From Planomonospora parontospora (GTDB lineage Bacteria > Actinomycetota > Actinomycetes > Streptosporangiales > Streptosporangiaceae), in contig BMQD01000009.1 of the NCBI GenBank assembly GCA_014647935.1, forward strand, positions 62,001-126,000: a DNA stretch of 64,000 bases, in the 5' to 3' direction. A model generated the notes under the pieces. It was not told where the DNA came from and did no database searches. It saw only the letters and a program-made list of their open reading frames with translations. This document shows positions 1 to 8,075 of the stretch, piece by piece. Each line of letters opens with the position of its first letter. Position 1 is the first letter of the stretch. The translations under genes and the position numbers were made by a program.

Positions 1-2375
1 TGGCGGCCCAGCCGATGCGGGAACGGCTCGTCGGCCAGCTCGTCCTGGCTCTGCACCGCTCCGGACGGCAGGCCGACGCCCTCGCCGCGGCCCGGTCTTA
101 CCGTACGGCTCTCGCCGAGGAGCAGGGCCTCGATCCCGGCCGGGCTTTCGCCGAACTGGAGCAGGCGGTCCTGACCGACGCCCCCGCGCTCAGGGTCGCG
201 GCCGAGGTCGCGGCCGAGGACCAGAACCGGGACCGGGACCAGGACCGGGAACAGGAGCGGGACCAGGAACAGGGCAAGGCCGGGGACAGGATCCGGTCGA
301 ACTTCCTGCCCTATGACATCCCCGACTTCGCAGGCCGTACCGCCGAGCTGGACCGGCTCGTCTCGGGGCGGCGGAACGCGATCGTGACGATCGACGGCAT
401 GGCCGGCATCGGCAAGACCACGCTCGCCGTCCGCGCCGCCCACCGCCTGGCCGATCGCTTCCCGGACGGTCAGCTCTTCATCGATCTGCGGGCGCACACC
501 GCGGGCCAGGACCCGCTCCCGGCCTCCGCCGCGCTCGAGGCCCTGCTGCGGCAGCTCGGCCTGACCGACATCCCGACGGCGGAGAGCGAGCGGAGCGCCC
601 TGTGGCGCGCCGAGCTGGCGCGGCGCCGCGTCATCGCCGTCCTCGACAACGCGGCGGACGACGAGCACGTGCGTCCGCTGCTCCCCGGCGTCTCCGACAG
701 CCTGCTGCTGATCACCAGCCGTCGGCGGCTGACCGGTCTGGACGGCGCGCACGCGCTGTCCGTGGAGGTGCTGCCGTCCCGCGACGCCGTCGCGCTCTTC
801 GAGAGCATCGTGGGCGAGCGGGCCGCCGACGAGCCGGAGGCCGTGCACGAGGTGCTGGAGGCGTGCGGGTACCTCCCGCTCGCCATCCGGATCTCCGCGG
901 CGCGCCTGCAGCACCGGCCCCGCTGGACGGTCTCCTACCTGGCCGGCCGCCTGCACGACGAGCGGCGGCGGCTCGCCGAGCTCGCGACGTCCGAGCGGAG
1001 CGTCGCGGCGGCGTTCACGGTCTCCTACGAGCAGCTCGGTACGGCAGAGCAGCGGATGTTCCGGCTGCTCGGGCTGGCTCCCGGCCAGGACATCGAGCCG
1101 CACGCCGCGGCGGCCCTCGCCGACGTCCCGGTGTTCGAGGCCGAGGGACTGCTGGAGGGTCTCCTGGACGCGCACATGCTCCTGCAGCGCGAGCCGGGCC
1201 GGTACACCCTCCACGACCTGCTGCGCGAGCACGCCCGTTCCCTGAACGAAGCCGAGCGCCCGGACGGCGGCCCAGACGGCGGCCCAGACGGCGGCGCGCT
1301 CATGCGCCTGCTCCTGCATTACCTGCACCGGTCCCGCTCAGCGGTCAAGCTGCTGTTCCCGCACAGCGTCCCCGACCGGCCGAACATGCCGCCCCAGATC
1401 ACGCCGGTGGAGCCCATCGGCGGCGCGGCGGAGGCCATCGGCTGGCTCGACGCCGAGCGTGCCAACATCATCGCGACCGTGGTCCACGGGCCCGAGGTGT
1501 GCATCAGCCACCTCGCCGTGGCCCTGAGCCCCTACCTCGACCGCCGGGCCCACCACGACGACGCCCTGACCCTGCACGGCATCGCGCTGCAGCGCAGCCG
1601 CGCGCTCGGGGAACACGCCATGCCGCCGGGCCGCGCGCTCGCCGACCTGTCCTGGACCCACTGGCGGCGCGGCGACTACGAGCAGGCCGAGGACTTCGCC
1701 CGCCAGGCGCTCGCCGCCTGCGAGGACCCGCATGAGCGGTCGCTCGCGCTCAACGCCCTGGGCAACGTGGCCTGGCGCCGCCGGGAGAGCGCCGAGGCCG
1801 AGAAGCACCTCAAGGAGGCGCTCGACCTCACCCGGATCGCCGGCGACCGGGCCCGGGAGGGGTTCGTCCTCGCCGACCTCGGCATGATCCTGGTCCAGAC
1901 GGGCCGCCACGAGGAGGCCCGGCGCCATCTCGACTTGGCGCTGGCCCTGCACCGGAAGGAAGGCGACCGGCTCGGCGAGGCACGGGTGCTCAACCACCTC
2001 GGCTCGGCCCTACGAAACCAGGGCAGGGCCGAGGAGGCGATGGCCTGCCACCGCCGGGCCGGGGAGCTCTACCGCGCCATGGGCAACGGCAGCGACGAGG
2101 CCTCGGCCCTCAACGGTCTGGGTGAGGCGGCCCTGGCGCTGGGCGACCCGGCGCGGGCGATCGACGAGCACACGGCGGCGCTCGCGCTCGCCGGTGCGGC
2201 CCGCAACCGGCCCGAGCAGGCCCGGGCACACGACGGCCTGGCCAGGGCCCACCTCAGCATCGGGCAGGACGACCGGGCGCACGAGCACGGGCGCTCGGCC
2301 CTGGATCTCTACGAGGAGCTCGGCGTCCCCGAGATCGACGAGGTGCGCGCCTTCCTCGGGGGTGCTCAAGCCTGA
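1..2375 (+). CDS. AfsR/SARP-family regulator, 5' truncated by window edge
   Basis: The reading frame is open from base 3, so the N-terminal winged-helix DNA-binding domain lies outside the window. Visible parts are the end of a BTAD domain (first ~55 residues), a charged low-complexity linker, an NB-ARC NTPase with P-loop GMAGIGKTT (about residues 128-136 counted from the Met at 15), and C-terminal TPR repeats from about residue 540 to the end. By family (AfsR, NB-ARC-TPR SARPs) it is an ATP-dependent transcriptional activator of secondary metabolism or development; its targets cannot be read here. The linker is coded by a 6-bp repeat near 219-275, and a 12-bp repeat near 1261-1290 codes (GGPD)n. 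The first Met at 15 is internal and is not the start. Confidence 0.9.
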   Translation, partial: AAQPMRERLVGQLVLALHRSGRQADALAAARSYRTALAEEQGLDPGRAFAELEQAVLTDAPALRVAAEVAAEDQNRDRDQDREQERDQEQGKAGDRIRSNFLPYDIPDFAGRTAELDRLVSGRRNAIVTIDGMAGIGKTTLAVRAAHRLADRFPDGQLFIDLRAHTAGQDPLPASAALEALLRQLGLTDIPTAESERSALWRAELARRRVIAVLDNAADDEHVRPLLPGVSDSLLLITSRRRLTGLDGAHALSVEVLPSRDAVALFESIVGERAADEPEAVHEVLEACGYLPLAIRISAARLQHRPRWTVSYLAGRLHDERRRLAELATSERSVAAAFTVSYEQLGTAEQRMFRLLGLAPGQDIEPHAAAALADVPVFEAEGLLEGLLDAHMLLQREPGRYTLHDLLREHARSLNEAERPDGGPDGGPDGGALMRLLLHYLHRSRSAVKLLFPHSVPDRPNMPPQITPVEPIGGAAEAIGWLDAERANIIATVVHGPEVCISHLAVALSPYLDRRAHHDDALTLHGIALQRSRALGEHAMPPGRALADLSWTHWRRGDYEQAEDFARQALAACEDPHERSLALNALGNVAWRRRESAEAEKHLKEALDLTRIAGDRAREGFVLADLGMILVQTGRHEEARRHLDLALALHRKEGDRLGEARVLNHLGSALRNQGRAEEAMACHRRAGELYRAMGNGSDEASALNGLGEAALALGDPARAIDEHTAALALAGAARNRPEQARAHDGLARAHLSIGQDDRAHEHGRSALDLYEELGVPEIDEVRAFLGGAQA

Positions 2376-2387
2376 GAGCGCTTGAAC

Positions 2388-2480
2388 CCGAGGGCGCCCA
2401 AGGCCGGGGTGCTTGAACCCGAGGGCACTTGAACCCAGGCACTCGAACCCAGGCACTTGAACCCAGGCACTCGAACCCGA
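2388..2480. repeat. 14-bp tandem repeat after the AfsR-type gene
   Basis: Four clean head-to-tail copies of a 14-bp unit (gcactTgaacccag / gcactCgaacccag) occupy 2425-2480, with two or three degenerate copies back to about 2388. The T/C variants alternate, giving a 28-bp higher-order period. The array starts just after the stop codon at 2373-2375 and ends before the terminator hairpin. The unit is not a multiple of three, so it is probably noncoding. Confidence 0.8.
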
Positions 2481-2502
2481 CCGGCGGGTCAGGCCCACCC
2501 GT

Positions 2503-2532
2503 GCCGCCTCCGGCGGTCCTGCCGGAGGCGGC
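2503..2532. terminator. Bidirectional hairpin between convergent genes
   Basis: GCCGCCTCCGGC, a 6-nt loop and GCCGGAGGCGGC form a perfect 12-bp stem. It lies between the convergent ends of the AfsR-type gene and the RidA-like gene, so it can serve both. There is no U-tract, as is usual in high-GC actinomycetes. Confidence 0.75.
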
Positions 2533-2541
2533 GAGGCCGCA

Positions 2542-2937
2542 TCACGCGACGGCGGTCCCCTCGAGTTCGACCATCAGGCCGGGGATCGCCAGTCGTGTCA
2601 CCCCGAGCATCGTGGTGGGCGGTGCCGCCCCGGCGGCGCCCAGCCGCGCCGCCAGCACGCCGTAGTGCTCGAAGAGCCGGTCCACGTCGGTGGTGTAGAC
2701 GTTGAGCCGGACCAGGTCGGCGAGGGACATCCCGGCCTCGCCGAGCACGGCCTCCAGGTTGTCCAGGCTCAGCGCCAGCTGCGCCGCCATGTCATCGGCG
2801 TGCTGGGGCTTGCCGTCGCCGCTCATCGCGGTCTGCCCGGCGCAGTACAGGGTCCGGGTGTGCCCCGAGACGATCTCGCCCTGGTTGTATCCCAGCTCCA
2901 CCGACCACACCCACGGGTTGACCGCCGTTCGTTCCAT
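2542..2937 (-). CDS. RidA (YjgF/YER057c/UK114) family protein
   Basis: 131 residues from the chosen ATG at 2937, which has GGAGC about 10 nt upstream; an upstream in-frame start at 2976 would add 13 residues and overlap the promoter. The fold-typical segments include YCAGQTAMSGDGK near the N-terminus, the LAxxGxxLADLVRLNVYTTD stretch and a conserved glutamate near the C-terminus. RidA proteins hydrolyse reactive enamine/imine intermediates in the cytosol; this one lies outside the archetypal RidA clade as far as can be judged by eye. It is divergent from a WYL-domain regulator across 136 bp, which suggests that regulator may control it. Confidence 0.85.
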   Translation of the reverse strand: MERTAVNPWVWSVELGYNQGEIVSGHTRTLYCAGQTAMSGDGKPQHADDMAAQLALSLDNLEAVLGEAGMSLADLVRLNVYTTDVDRLFEHYGVLAARLGAAGAAPPTTMLGVTRLAIPGLMVELEGTAVA

Positions 2938-3036
2938 TGCCCTATCAGCTCCATTCGGTTCGTCGACATCACGCACGCCCGTCGGCGCGGTGGCCGCCGT
3001 CTCTTTCGTGACGCCGATCAGCCTCCCGGCAAATCA

Positions 3037-3051
3037 CGACATCTTTTGTCG
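3037..3051. promoter_or_regulatory. Inverted repeat between RidA-like gene and WYL regulator
   Basis: CGACA-TCTTT-TGTCG, arms of 5 bp around a 5-bp AT-rich centre, placed 23 bp upstream of the regulator ATG at 3074. Position between divergent genes suggests an operator for the WYL regulator; binding is inferred. Confidence 0.45.
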
Positions 3052-3073
3052 CGTATTCCGATAAAGTTTTCGC

Positions 3074-4048
3074 ATGCGCGCCGACCGGCTGGTCTCGCTG
3101 GTGCTCCTGCTGCGGCAGCACGGTCGGCTCTCCGCGGCCGCACTGGCCCGCGAGCTGGAGGTGTCCACCCGCACCGTGCTGCGCGACATCGAGGCGCTGT
3201 CCGCAGCCGGCGTCCCGGTCTACGCCGAACGCGGCCGACACGGCGGTTTCGCGTTGCTGCCCGGTTTCCGGACCGAGCTCACCGGGCTGAACCACGACGA
3301 GGCCCTCGCCCTGCTGGTCGCCGGATCGCGGCGCGGCGCGCAGGCGTTCGGCCTCGGCTCGGCGCTCGCCTCGGCGATGCTCAAGGTGGTCGACGCGCTG
3401 CCTGAGAGCTATCGGGACACCGCGGCCGGCGCGGCCGAGCGACTGCTCATCGATCCGGAGACCGACCTCCTCTCGCGCCGGCTGGTCACCGAGGAGGTGC
3501 CCGACGCCGTGGTGGCCGAGGTGCTGCGCGCGGTGGTCGCCGGGCACAGGCTGCGCATCCACTACGCGGCCGCGGACCAGACCCCGCGGTGGCGCACGGT
3601 GGACCCGGTCGGCCTGGTCACCGTACGCGACCGGGGCTATCTGCTGGCCACGAGGTCCGGCGCGGACCGAACCTACCGGCTGTCCCGGATCCTGGCCGCC
3701 GAAGAGCTCGCCGAACCCGCGCAGCGACCGGACCGGGTCGACCTGGACCGGGCCTGGCAGGAACGCAGCACGCGGTTCCGAACCGGCGGCGACCAGGTCG
3801 CCGTGCTGGTACGGGTGGACCCGGCGCGGCGGGAGGACCTGGTGGGAACCGCGCTGGCCGTCCTCGCCGAAGCGGCCGACCCGGACGGCTGGCTGCGGCT
3901 GGAGGTGACCTTCCAGGATCCGAGGCACGCCGAATGGGCGCTGTGGCAGCTCACCACGAACGCCGAGGCCCTGGCCCCGCAGTGGTTGCGCGATTCCCTG
4001 CGCGACCGCGCCGCCGCGGTCGCCGCCCGCTACAGGGCGTCGTCCTGA
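3074..4048 (+). CDS. YafY-type HTH / WYL-domain transcriptional regulator
   Basis: 324 residues. An N-terminal HTH_11 (DeoR-like) helix-turn-helix spans about residues 5-60 (LARELEVSTRTVLRDIEALS). The middle and C-terminal part form a WYL domain, seen as the RIHYAAADQTPRWRTVDPVGL stretch and a GYLLATRSG segment, with a WCX-like tail. WYL domains bind ligands or nucleic acids and switch the regulator. No clear Shine-Dalgarno precedes the ATG, so the transcript may be nearly leaderless. Divergent from the RidA-like gene, its most likely target besides itself. Confidence 0.88.
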   Translation: MRADRLVSLVLLLRQHGRLSAAALARELEVSTRTVLRDIEALSAAGVPVYAERGRHGGFALLPGFRTELTGLNHDEALALLVAGSRRGAQAFGLGSALASAMLKVVDALPESYRDTAAGAAERLLIDPETDLLSRRLVTEEVPDAVVAEVLRAVVAGHRLRIHYAAADQTPRWRTVDPVGLVTVRDRGYLLATRSGADRTYRLSRILAAEELAEPAQRPDRVDLDRAWQERSTRFRTGGDQVAVLVRVDPARREDLVGTALAVLAEAADPDGWLRLEVTFQDPRHAEWALWQLTTNAEALAPQWLRDSLRDRAAAVAARYRASS

Positions 4049-4080
4049 GACGCACCGTCGTGATCGTCCACCGGGGCGCA

Positions 4081-4130
4081 CCCGCCGACCGAGCCGTGAG
4101 CGGCCGGCCGGGCCGTGAGCGGTCGGCGGG
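4081..4130. terminator. Long-stem inverted repeat after WYL regulator
   Basis: CCCGCCGACCG at 4081-4091 pairs with CGGTCGGCGGG at 4120-4130 (11 bp), enclosing two direct copies of gccgtgagcgg. It lies about 30 bp after the stop codon and is a plausible terminator. The rest of 4131-4267 shows no gene. Confidence 0.5.
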
Positions 4131-4267
4131 CCGTCCCGCGCCGCGACGGACCGCGTGCCGGCGTACCGGTCGCGGTGCTCCCGGCGAAGTCGGCCCTGAG
4201 ACGGTGAATCCTTTCGCGGCGCGGGGGCCTCTTATGGGGTGATGTTCACGCTGGGAAGGAGATTCGG

Positions 4268-4348
4268 ATGAGTGACGTCGTGGTGCCGGCTGTCCGGCGG
4301 GCGCCTTTCACGGCCCCGTTCCGGTGGCAGGGGCGCGGACGTGGCTGA
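4268..4348 (+). CDS. Possible 26-residue leader peptide coupled to sigma gene
   Basis: An ATG at 4268 follows a strong Shine-Dalgarno (GGAAGGAGA) and opens a 26-codon frame rich in Val, Pro and Arg (MSDVVVPAVRRAP...). It ends with TGA at 4346-4348, overlapping by 8 nt the GTG at 4341 that is the best start for the downstream sigma factor. The arrangement looks like translational coupling or attenuation. It could instead be only a fortuitous frame in the leader. No homologue is recognised. Confidence 0.45.
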   Translation: MSDVVVPAVRRAPFTAPFRWQGRGRG

Positions 4349-4901
4349 CCGCGGCTGGGCGAGCGCGCAACTCATCGAGGCCGCACAGGCCGGTGATCGA
4401 GAGTCGATCGCCGCGGTGGTCCACGGCGCCCACTCCCATGTGCGGCGCTTCGCGGAGCATCTCTGCGCCTCCCCGCAGGATGCCGAGGACGCCGCCCAGG
4501 AAGCGCTGATCATCCTCTACCGGAAGATCGGTTCGCTGCGCGCCACCGGGGCGCTGGCGTCATGGATGTTCCGGATCGTCCAGAACGAGTGCCTGCGCCG
4601 GGTCCGGCTGCTGTTCGACCGCTATGACGAGGCCGACGCCGGTCTGGCGACGTCGGCCGAGGAGGAGGTCATCCGGCGGCTGGAGGCCGATCTCGTCGCA
4701 CAGGCGATCAGGGAGCTGCCGGACGTGCAGCGCAGAGTACTGATCATGCGGGATGTGCTGGGTCACCCGGGGCCGGTGGTCGCGGAGAGGCTCGGGCTGA
4801 GCAACGCCGCGATGAAGTCCCAGCTGCACCGGGCCCGTAGCAGGTTGCGGCACAGCCTGGACGGAAGGAACGACACCGCCGACCGCCCGCACCAGGCCTG
4901 A
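4341..4901 (+). CDS. ECF-like sigma-70 family RNA polymerase sigma factor
   Basis: 186 residues from the GTG at 4341. Region 2 spans roughly residues 12-80, with the AEDAAQEALIILYRKIGSLR core and the SWMFRIVQNECLRR segment. Region 4 is C-terminal (ELPDVQRRVLIMRDVLG, then an HTH with AAMKSQLHRARSRLRHSL). An in-frame start at 4272 would add 23 unrelated residues and has no ribosome site; the good Shine-Dalgarno belongs to the small frame at 4268. No anti-sigma gene is adjacent. A peroxiredoxin gene follows 99 bp downstream on the same strand, so a thiol or oxidative stress role is possible but not shown. Confidence 0.88.
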   Translation: MADRGWASAQLIEAAQAGDRESIAAVVHGAHSHVRRFAEHLCASPQDAEDAAQEALIILYRKIGSLRATGALASWMFRIVQNECLRRVRLLFDRYDEADAGLATSAEEEVIRRLEADLVAQAIRELPDVQRRVLIMRDVLGHPGPVVAERLGLSNAAMKSQLHRARSRLRHSLDGRNDTADRPHQA

Positions 4902-4934
4902 ACCACCCGCGCCCGGCCTGCGCGGACCGTATCC

Positions 4935-4988
4935 CCACAACCCGAGTCATTCCCACCACCTGAGTCATTCCCACCACCCGAGTCGAAG
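4935..4988. repeat. Three 18-bp tandem repeats upstream of peroxiredoxin
   Basis: Three contiguous copies of ccaccacccgagtcattc with 2-4 mismatches at 4935-4952, 4953-4970 and 4971-4988. The array fills the 3' half of the sigma-peroxiredoxin spacer and ends 12 bp before the peroxiredoxin ATG, so the third copy abuts the ribosome-binding site. The 18-bp period could present repeated regulator sites or an RNA structure; function unknown. Confidence 0.8.
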
Positions 4989-5000
4989 GGGAGCCCGCCC

Positions 5001-5468
5001 ATGCTCGAAACCGGATCGCCCGCACCCGACGTCGTGCTGGAGGACACCGACGGCCGGACCTTCCGCCTGCACGACCACCGGGGCGGTCACGCCGTGCTCA
5101 TCTACTTCATGCGGTCGACGTCGTGCCCGGTCTGCAACCGGCACGTCCGAGACCTCATCCGGCACCGCGACGAGTTCGCCGCCGAGGACATCCTGGTGTT
5201 CGTCGCGGTTCCCGAAGATCGCCGGACGGCGGCCGCGTGGAAGGCCGAGCGCCGGATCCCGTTCCCCGTCCTCACCGGCCGCCTCGGCAGCCCGCACGAG
5301 ATGATCGGCCTGAGCAGGAAGGTCTTCGGCGCGGTGCAGCAGTCGGGCAGCGTCCTCATCGATTCCCAGGGCGTCGTCCGCCACGCCCACGGTGCCACTA
5401 TGCCCGTCAACGGCTATCGCAGGAAGGCGATCACCACCGCCGTCCAGGTCCTCCGCACACGTCGGTGA
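5001..5468 (+). CDS. Peroxiredoxin / AhpC-TSA family redoxin
   Basis: 155 residues, cytosolic, thioredoxin fold. The N-terminus LETGSPAPDVVLEDTDGRTF is typical of BCP/AhpE-like peroxiredoxins. The active-site region reads RSTSCPVCNRHV, giving Cys42 and Cys45 as a CxxC rather than the PxxxTxxC of canonical peroxidatic sites, so it may act as a thioredoxin-like reductase or an atypical peroxidase. RBS GAAGGGGAG lies before the ATG. The gene follows the sigma-factor gene and may be co-transcribed. Convergent with a DUF4240 gene. Confidence 0.8.
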   Translation: MLETGSPAPDVVLEDTDGRTFRLHDHRGGHAVLIYFMRSTSCPVCNRHVRDLIRHRDEFAAEDILVFVAVPEDRRTAAAWKAERRIPFPVLTGRLGSPHEMIGLSRKVFGAVQQSGSVLIDSQGVVRHAHGATMPVNGYRRKAITTAVQVLRTRR

Positions 5469-5549
5469 GCCGCATTCGGGCGGCCCTTCCGACGAGCGGG
5501 ACCGGTCAGGGGGCCGTATCTGAGGTCCGCCCCCGGAGAGCGGACGACG

Positions 5550-5589
5550 GCCCGTCCGGACCGCCGCCGTGCGGCGGGAGCGGACGGGC
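5550..5589. terminator. Bidirectional hairpin, peroxiredoxin/DUF4240 convergence
   Basis: GCCCGTCCG (5550-5558) pairs with CGGACGGGC (5581-5589), enclosing a second small hairpin built from CCGCC and GGCGG. It sits between two convergent stop codons. Confidence 0.7.
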
Positions 5590-5604
5590 GCCGCGGGGGA
5601 CGGG

Positions 5605-6138
5605 TCAGCGGGGCCAGCCGGCCGGGTTCGAGCACGACTCGCGGGAGATCCCCGATCCGGTGTCCGGGAAGGCCCCGTGGCGCTCATGGTGCAGGTGCGC
5701 GAAGAAGTAGCACATCCGCTCGCACTCGGCGTCCGGCACCGCCGTCTCCGGATCCTCGGCCACCGCCGTGTAGAAGTCCCGGCCCATCGCCACGATGAAG
5801 CCTCGCGCGTAGAGGAACCCGTCGTCGGAGCCGTCGGTGACCGCCTGGACGTCGGCGCGGTCGATGTCGTAGAGCTTGCGCTCGACCACCCGGTCGAGAT
5901 CGGTCAGCTCCTGCGCCGACAGCCCCTCGCCTGCGGAGCGGAGGTTGCCCAGGAACTTCGGCAGAGCGGCTTCGACCACGGCGACCGACGCGTCGCGGGA
6001 GTCTCCGCCGGGACCGGCCGCCCGGTGCGTCAGCGCCCGCCGCGCCCGCTCGACCTCCGCCCCCAGCGGTGCCCAGGCCTCCTCCACCAGCCCCCAGAAC
6101 CGTTCCTCGTCCCCCACCGGGAGCCGCTGATCTCTCAT
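5605..6138 (-). CDS. DUF4240 domain-containing protein
   Basis: 177 residues, no signal or membrane segment. The N-terminal EERFWGLVEEAW pattern, the central LDRVVERKLYDIDRADVQAV segment and the later DDGFLYARGFIVAMGRDFY stretch match the DUF4240 family, which has no known activity. The C-terminus carries three cysteines (ECERMCYFFAH and RESCSNPAG) and adjacent histidines, a possible metal site. Reads toward the peroxiredoxin gene and is divergent from an NTF2-like gene. Confidence 0.7.
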   Translation of the reverse strand: MRDQRLPVGDEERFWGLVEEAWAPLGAEVERARRALTHRAAGPGGDSRDASVAVVEAALPKFLGNLRSAGEGLSAQELTDLDRVVERKLYDIDRADVQAVTDGSDDGFLYARGFIVAMGRDFYTAVAEDPETAVPDAECERMCYFFAHLHHERHGAFPDTGSGISRESCSNPAGWPR

Positions 6139-6397
6139 GTCCGCCGCCTCTCATGACCGCCCCTGCGATCTGTCCCGACCACCGAACCAGACGGCACCGA
6201 CAACTCGCTCCCGCAGGGTAGAAATCCCGTTGGTCGGGACGTGTCCGGTATGCGTCGACCGCGGCGAGTACGGCGGGGCGAAGATCCGGAGGGCGGCCGG
6301 GATCCTCGGCCGGTGATCCTCCCGACCTGGCACACCGGTCGGGCAGGTCGTAGTGTTCGTGGCGACGGGAACCGATCATCAACCGCAGAGGATCGCC

Positions 6398-6793
6398 GTG
6401 CACGTTCACGAGGCCGCGTTGCGCTGGACACAGGTGTGGACGACAGGATGGGCCCGGCAGGACGCCGAGGCCATCGTCGAGCTCCAGGCCGAGGACGGCG
6501 TCCACTGGTCGACGCCCTTCGACTCTCCCCACCGGGGACGCGCCGGGCTCAGGAAGTATCTCCAGGACGCGTTCGCGTCGGAGGTCGAGCCGACGCGGGC
6601 CCGCTTCGCCGCGCCACTGGTCCAGGGGGAGCAGGCCGCCGCAGAGTACTGGGCGCTGTGCCGCTACGACAGCGGCCCGCTGACCATCTCGGGGTGCACG
6701 ATGCTCCGCTTCGACACCCGGGGCCTGGTCGTCGAGTCCTGGGACTACTCCTACGTCATCCCCGGTCACGTCCCCTTCCCGTTCGACTGGTAG
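6398..6793 (+). CDS. NTF2-like (SnoaL-type) protein
   Basis: 131 residues from the GTG at 6398, chosen because AGAGGA lies 7 nt upstream; an ATG-like start at 6353 would add 15 residues without a ribosome site. The sequence shows an N-terminal helix (WTQVWTTGWARQDAEAIVELQ), the DGVHWSTPFDSPHRGRAGLRKYL stretch and late beta strands (TMLRFDTRGLVVESWDYSYV), typical of the NTF2 cone fold used by SnoaL-like cyclases, isomerases and binding proteins. Single-domain cytosolic protein; substrate unknown. The 259-bp region upstream (6139-6397) contains no gene. Confidence 0.75.
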   Translation: MHVHEAALRWTQVWTTGWARQDAEAIVELQAEDGVHWSTPFDSPHRGRAGLRKYLQDAFASEVEPTRARFAAPLVQGEQAAAEYWALCRYDSGPLTISGCTMLRFDTRGLVVESWDYSYVIPGHVPFPFDW

Positions 6794-6884
6794 CCGGCCC
6801 GGCCCGCTCCGCCCTCGCCCGGACGGCTCACCGGCCGAACGGGGAACCGGCCTGAGAGGTCGCCGCTCGGGTACGTTGGGGCCG

Positions 6885-7988
6885 GTGGAGCAGCAGCAGA
6901 CGAAGATCGGAAGAACCGGCCGGTGGGCGGGGTCGGCGCGGGCGGGCTCTCCGGACGGCGAGCCGGTGGCCGCGCGCGCCCGGCGGCACGAGGGATCGGC
7001 GGACGTGCACCCCCGGCGACACAGCGAGCCGGTGGCCGCGCGCGCCCGGCGGCGCGGCGGGCCGGTGGCCGCCTCGCTCCTCGCCCTGACCGTCGCCGTC
7101 TCCGGCTGCGCCGCCTCGCAGGGATCGGCCTCCACCGCCGCCCCCGCCGGCCGTACGGCGGAGCGGACGGCTCCGGAGCGATCCGCGGCACCGGCGACGC
7201 AGCCCGCGCGTGAGGCCGCCGCCGATCTGCCCGCCCCCAGTGCGGTGATCCCCAAGGACCCGGCCCGGCTGGCCCGTGCCCTGACCGACACCACCGCACG
7301 GCTCCGTCGGGCGATCGACGACTGGATCCGCGACGGCGACCCCGCCGAGGGGAGGGCTCCCGAGCCGGTGGTGCTGCTGGCCCTGCACCAGCAGCGCATC
7401 TACCGTCACCTCGCCCGCAACCCGAAGACCGCCTCCCGCACCTACCCCGGGTTGTCGAAGGCCCTGGCCGGGGAGGCGGAGGCCAACGTGACGGCCGGCC
7501 GGAACCTGCTCTCCCTGGTCCACCCCGTCAGCAGGCCGGCCAGGTTCCGCGTCCGGGAGCCCGAGCCCGCCGACGTCCTGCTCAAGCACTTCCGGCACGC
7601 CGAGCGCCGGTTCGGCGTCGACTGGGAGGTGCTGGCGGCGGTGATGTTCGTCGAGACGAAGTTCGGCCGCGTGCGCTCGCCCAGCCACACGGGCGCCAAG
7701 GGGCCCATGCAGTTCATGCCTGGGACCTGGGCCGCCTACGGGATGGGCGGCGACGTCCACGACACCCGGGACGCCCTGCTCGCCGCGGCCAACTACCTGC
7801 GCGCCTCGGGCGCGCCGCGCGACTACCGGCGCGCGCTGTACGCCTACAACCACTCCTGGGCGTACGTCGACGCGGTGCGGCTGCACGCGCGCCAGATCAA
7901 GCGCGACATCCGGAACTACTACGCCTACTACAACTGGCAGGTGTTCGTGGTCACCACCCGCGGCGACCGCCGCCTCACCGGCCCCTGA
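6885..7988 (+). CDS. Lytic murein transglycosylase, predicted lipoprotein
   Basis: 367 residues from GTG 6885 (GGGG upstream); TTG 6876 is another option. An unusually long Arg-rich leader of about 65 residues precedes a hydrophobic stretch and lipobox (AVSGC), so lipid anchoring is likely, with a true start possibly further in. The C-terminal half is an SLT-type domain: catalytic Glu in VMFVETKFG (about residue 257), then GAKGPMQFMPGTWAAYG and ALYAYNHSWAYVDAV. It would cleave peptidoglycan glycan strands outside the membrane. The leader contains an in-frame duplicated segment (EPVAARARR twice). Confidence 0.85.
   Translation: MEQQQTKIGRTGRWAGSARAGSPDGEPVAARARRHEGSADVHPRRHSEPVAARARRRGGPVAASLLALTVAVSGCAASQGSASTAAPAGRTAERTAPERSAAPATQPAREAAADLPAPSAVIPKDPARLARALTDTTARLRRAIDDWIRDGDPAEGRAPEPVVLLALHQQRIYRHLARNPKTASRTYPGLSKALAGEAEANVTAGRNLLSLVHPVSRPARFRVREPEPADVLLKHFRHAERRFGVDWEVLAAVMFVETKFGRVRSPSHTGAKGPMQFMPGTWAAYGMGGDVHDTRDALLAAANYLRASGAPRDYRRALYAYNHSWAYVDAVRLHARQIKRDIRNYYAYYNWQVFVVTTRGDRRLTGP
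6958..7053. repeat. 30-bp direct repeat, 66 bp apart, in transglycosylase leader
   Basis: Bases 6958-6987 are repeated exactly at 7024-7053, with a third degenerate copy beginning near 7060. The 66-bp offset is 22 codons, so the reading frame is kept and the cytoplasmic leader is duplicated at protein level. It could reflect recent slippage, or noncoding DNA if the real start lies downstream. Confidence 0.8.
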
Positions 7989-8020
7989 GCGCACGGCCCC
8001 GGCGCCCCTCCTCCAGTGGA

Positions 8021-8037
8021 CCGGGAGGTGCTCCCGG
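8021..8037. terminator. Short hairpin between convergent genes
   Basis: CCGGGAG-gtg-CTCCCGG, a 7-bp perfect stem in the 87-bp gap between the transglycosylase and oxidoreductase stop codons. Confidence 0.45.
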
Positions 8038-8075
8038 AGACGGGCCGGGTGCGGCCGGGAACGGGCCAGGTGACG

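Noticed and set aside
4935-4988. Possible CRISPR-like array at 18-bp repeats
   Set aside because: Tandem copies without spacers, only three units, no cas genes.
5684-7399. 571-codon minus-strand frame covering several genes
   Set aside because: Covers DUF4240, NTF2-like and transglycosylase genes out of frame; no motif.
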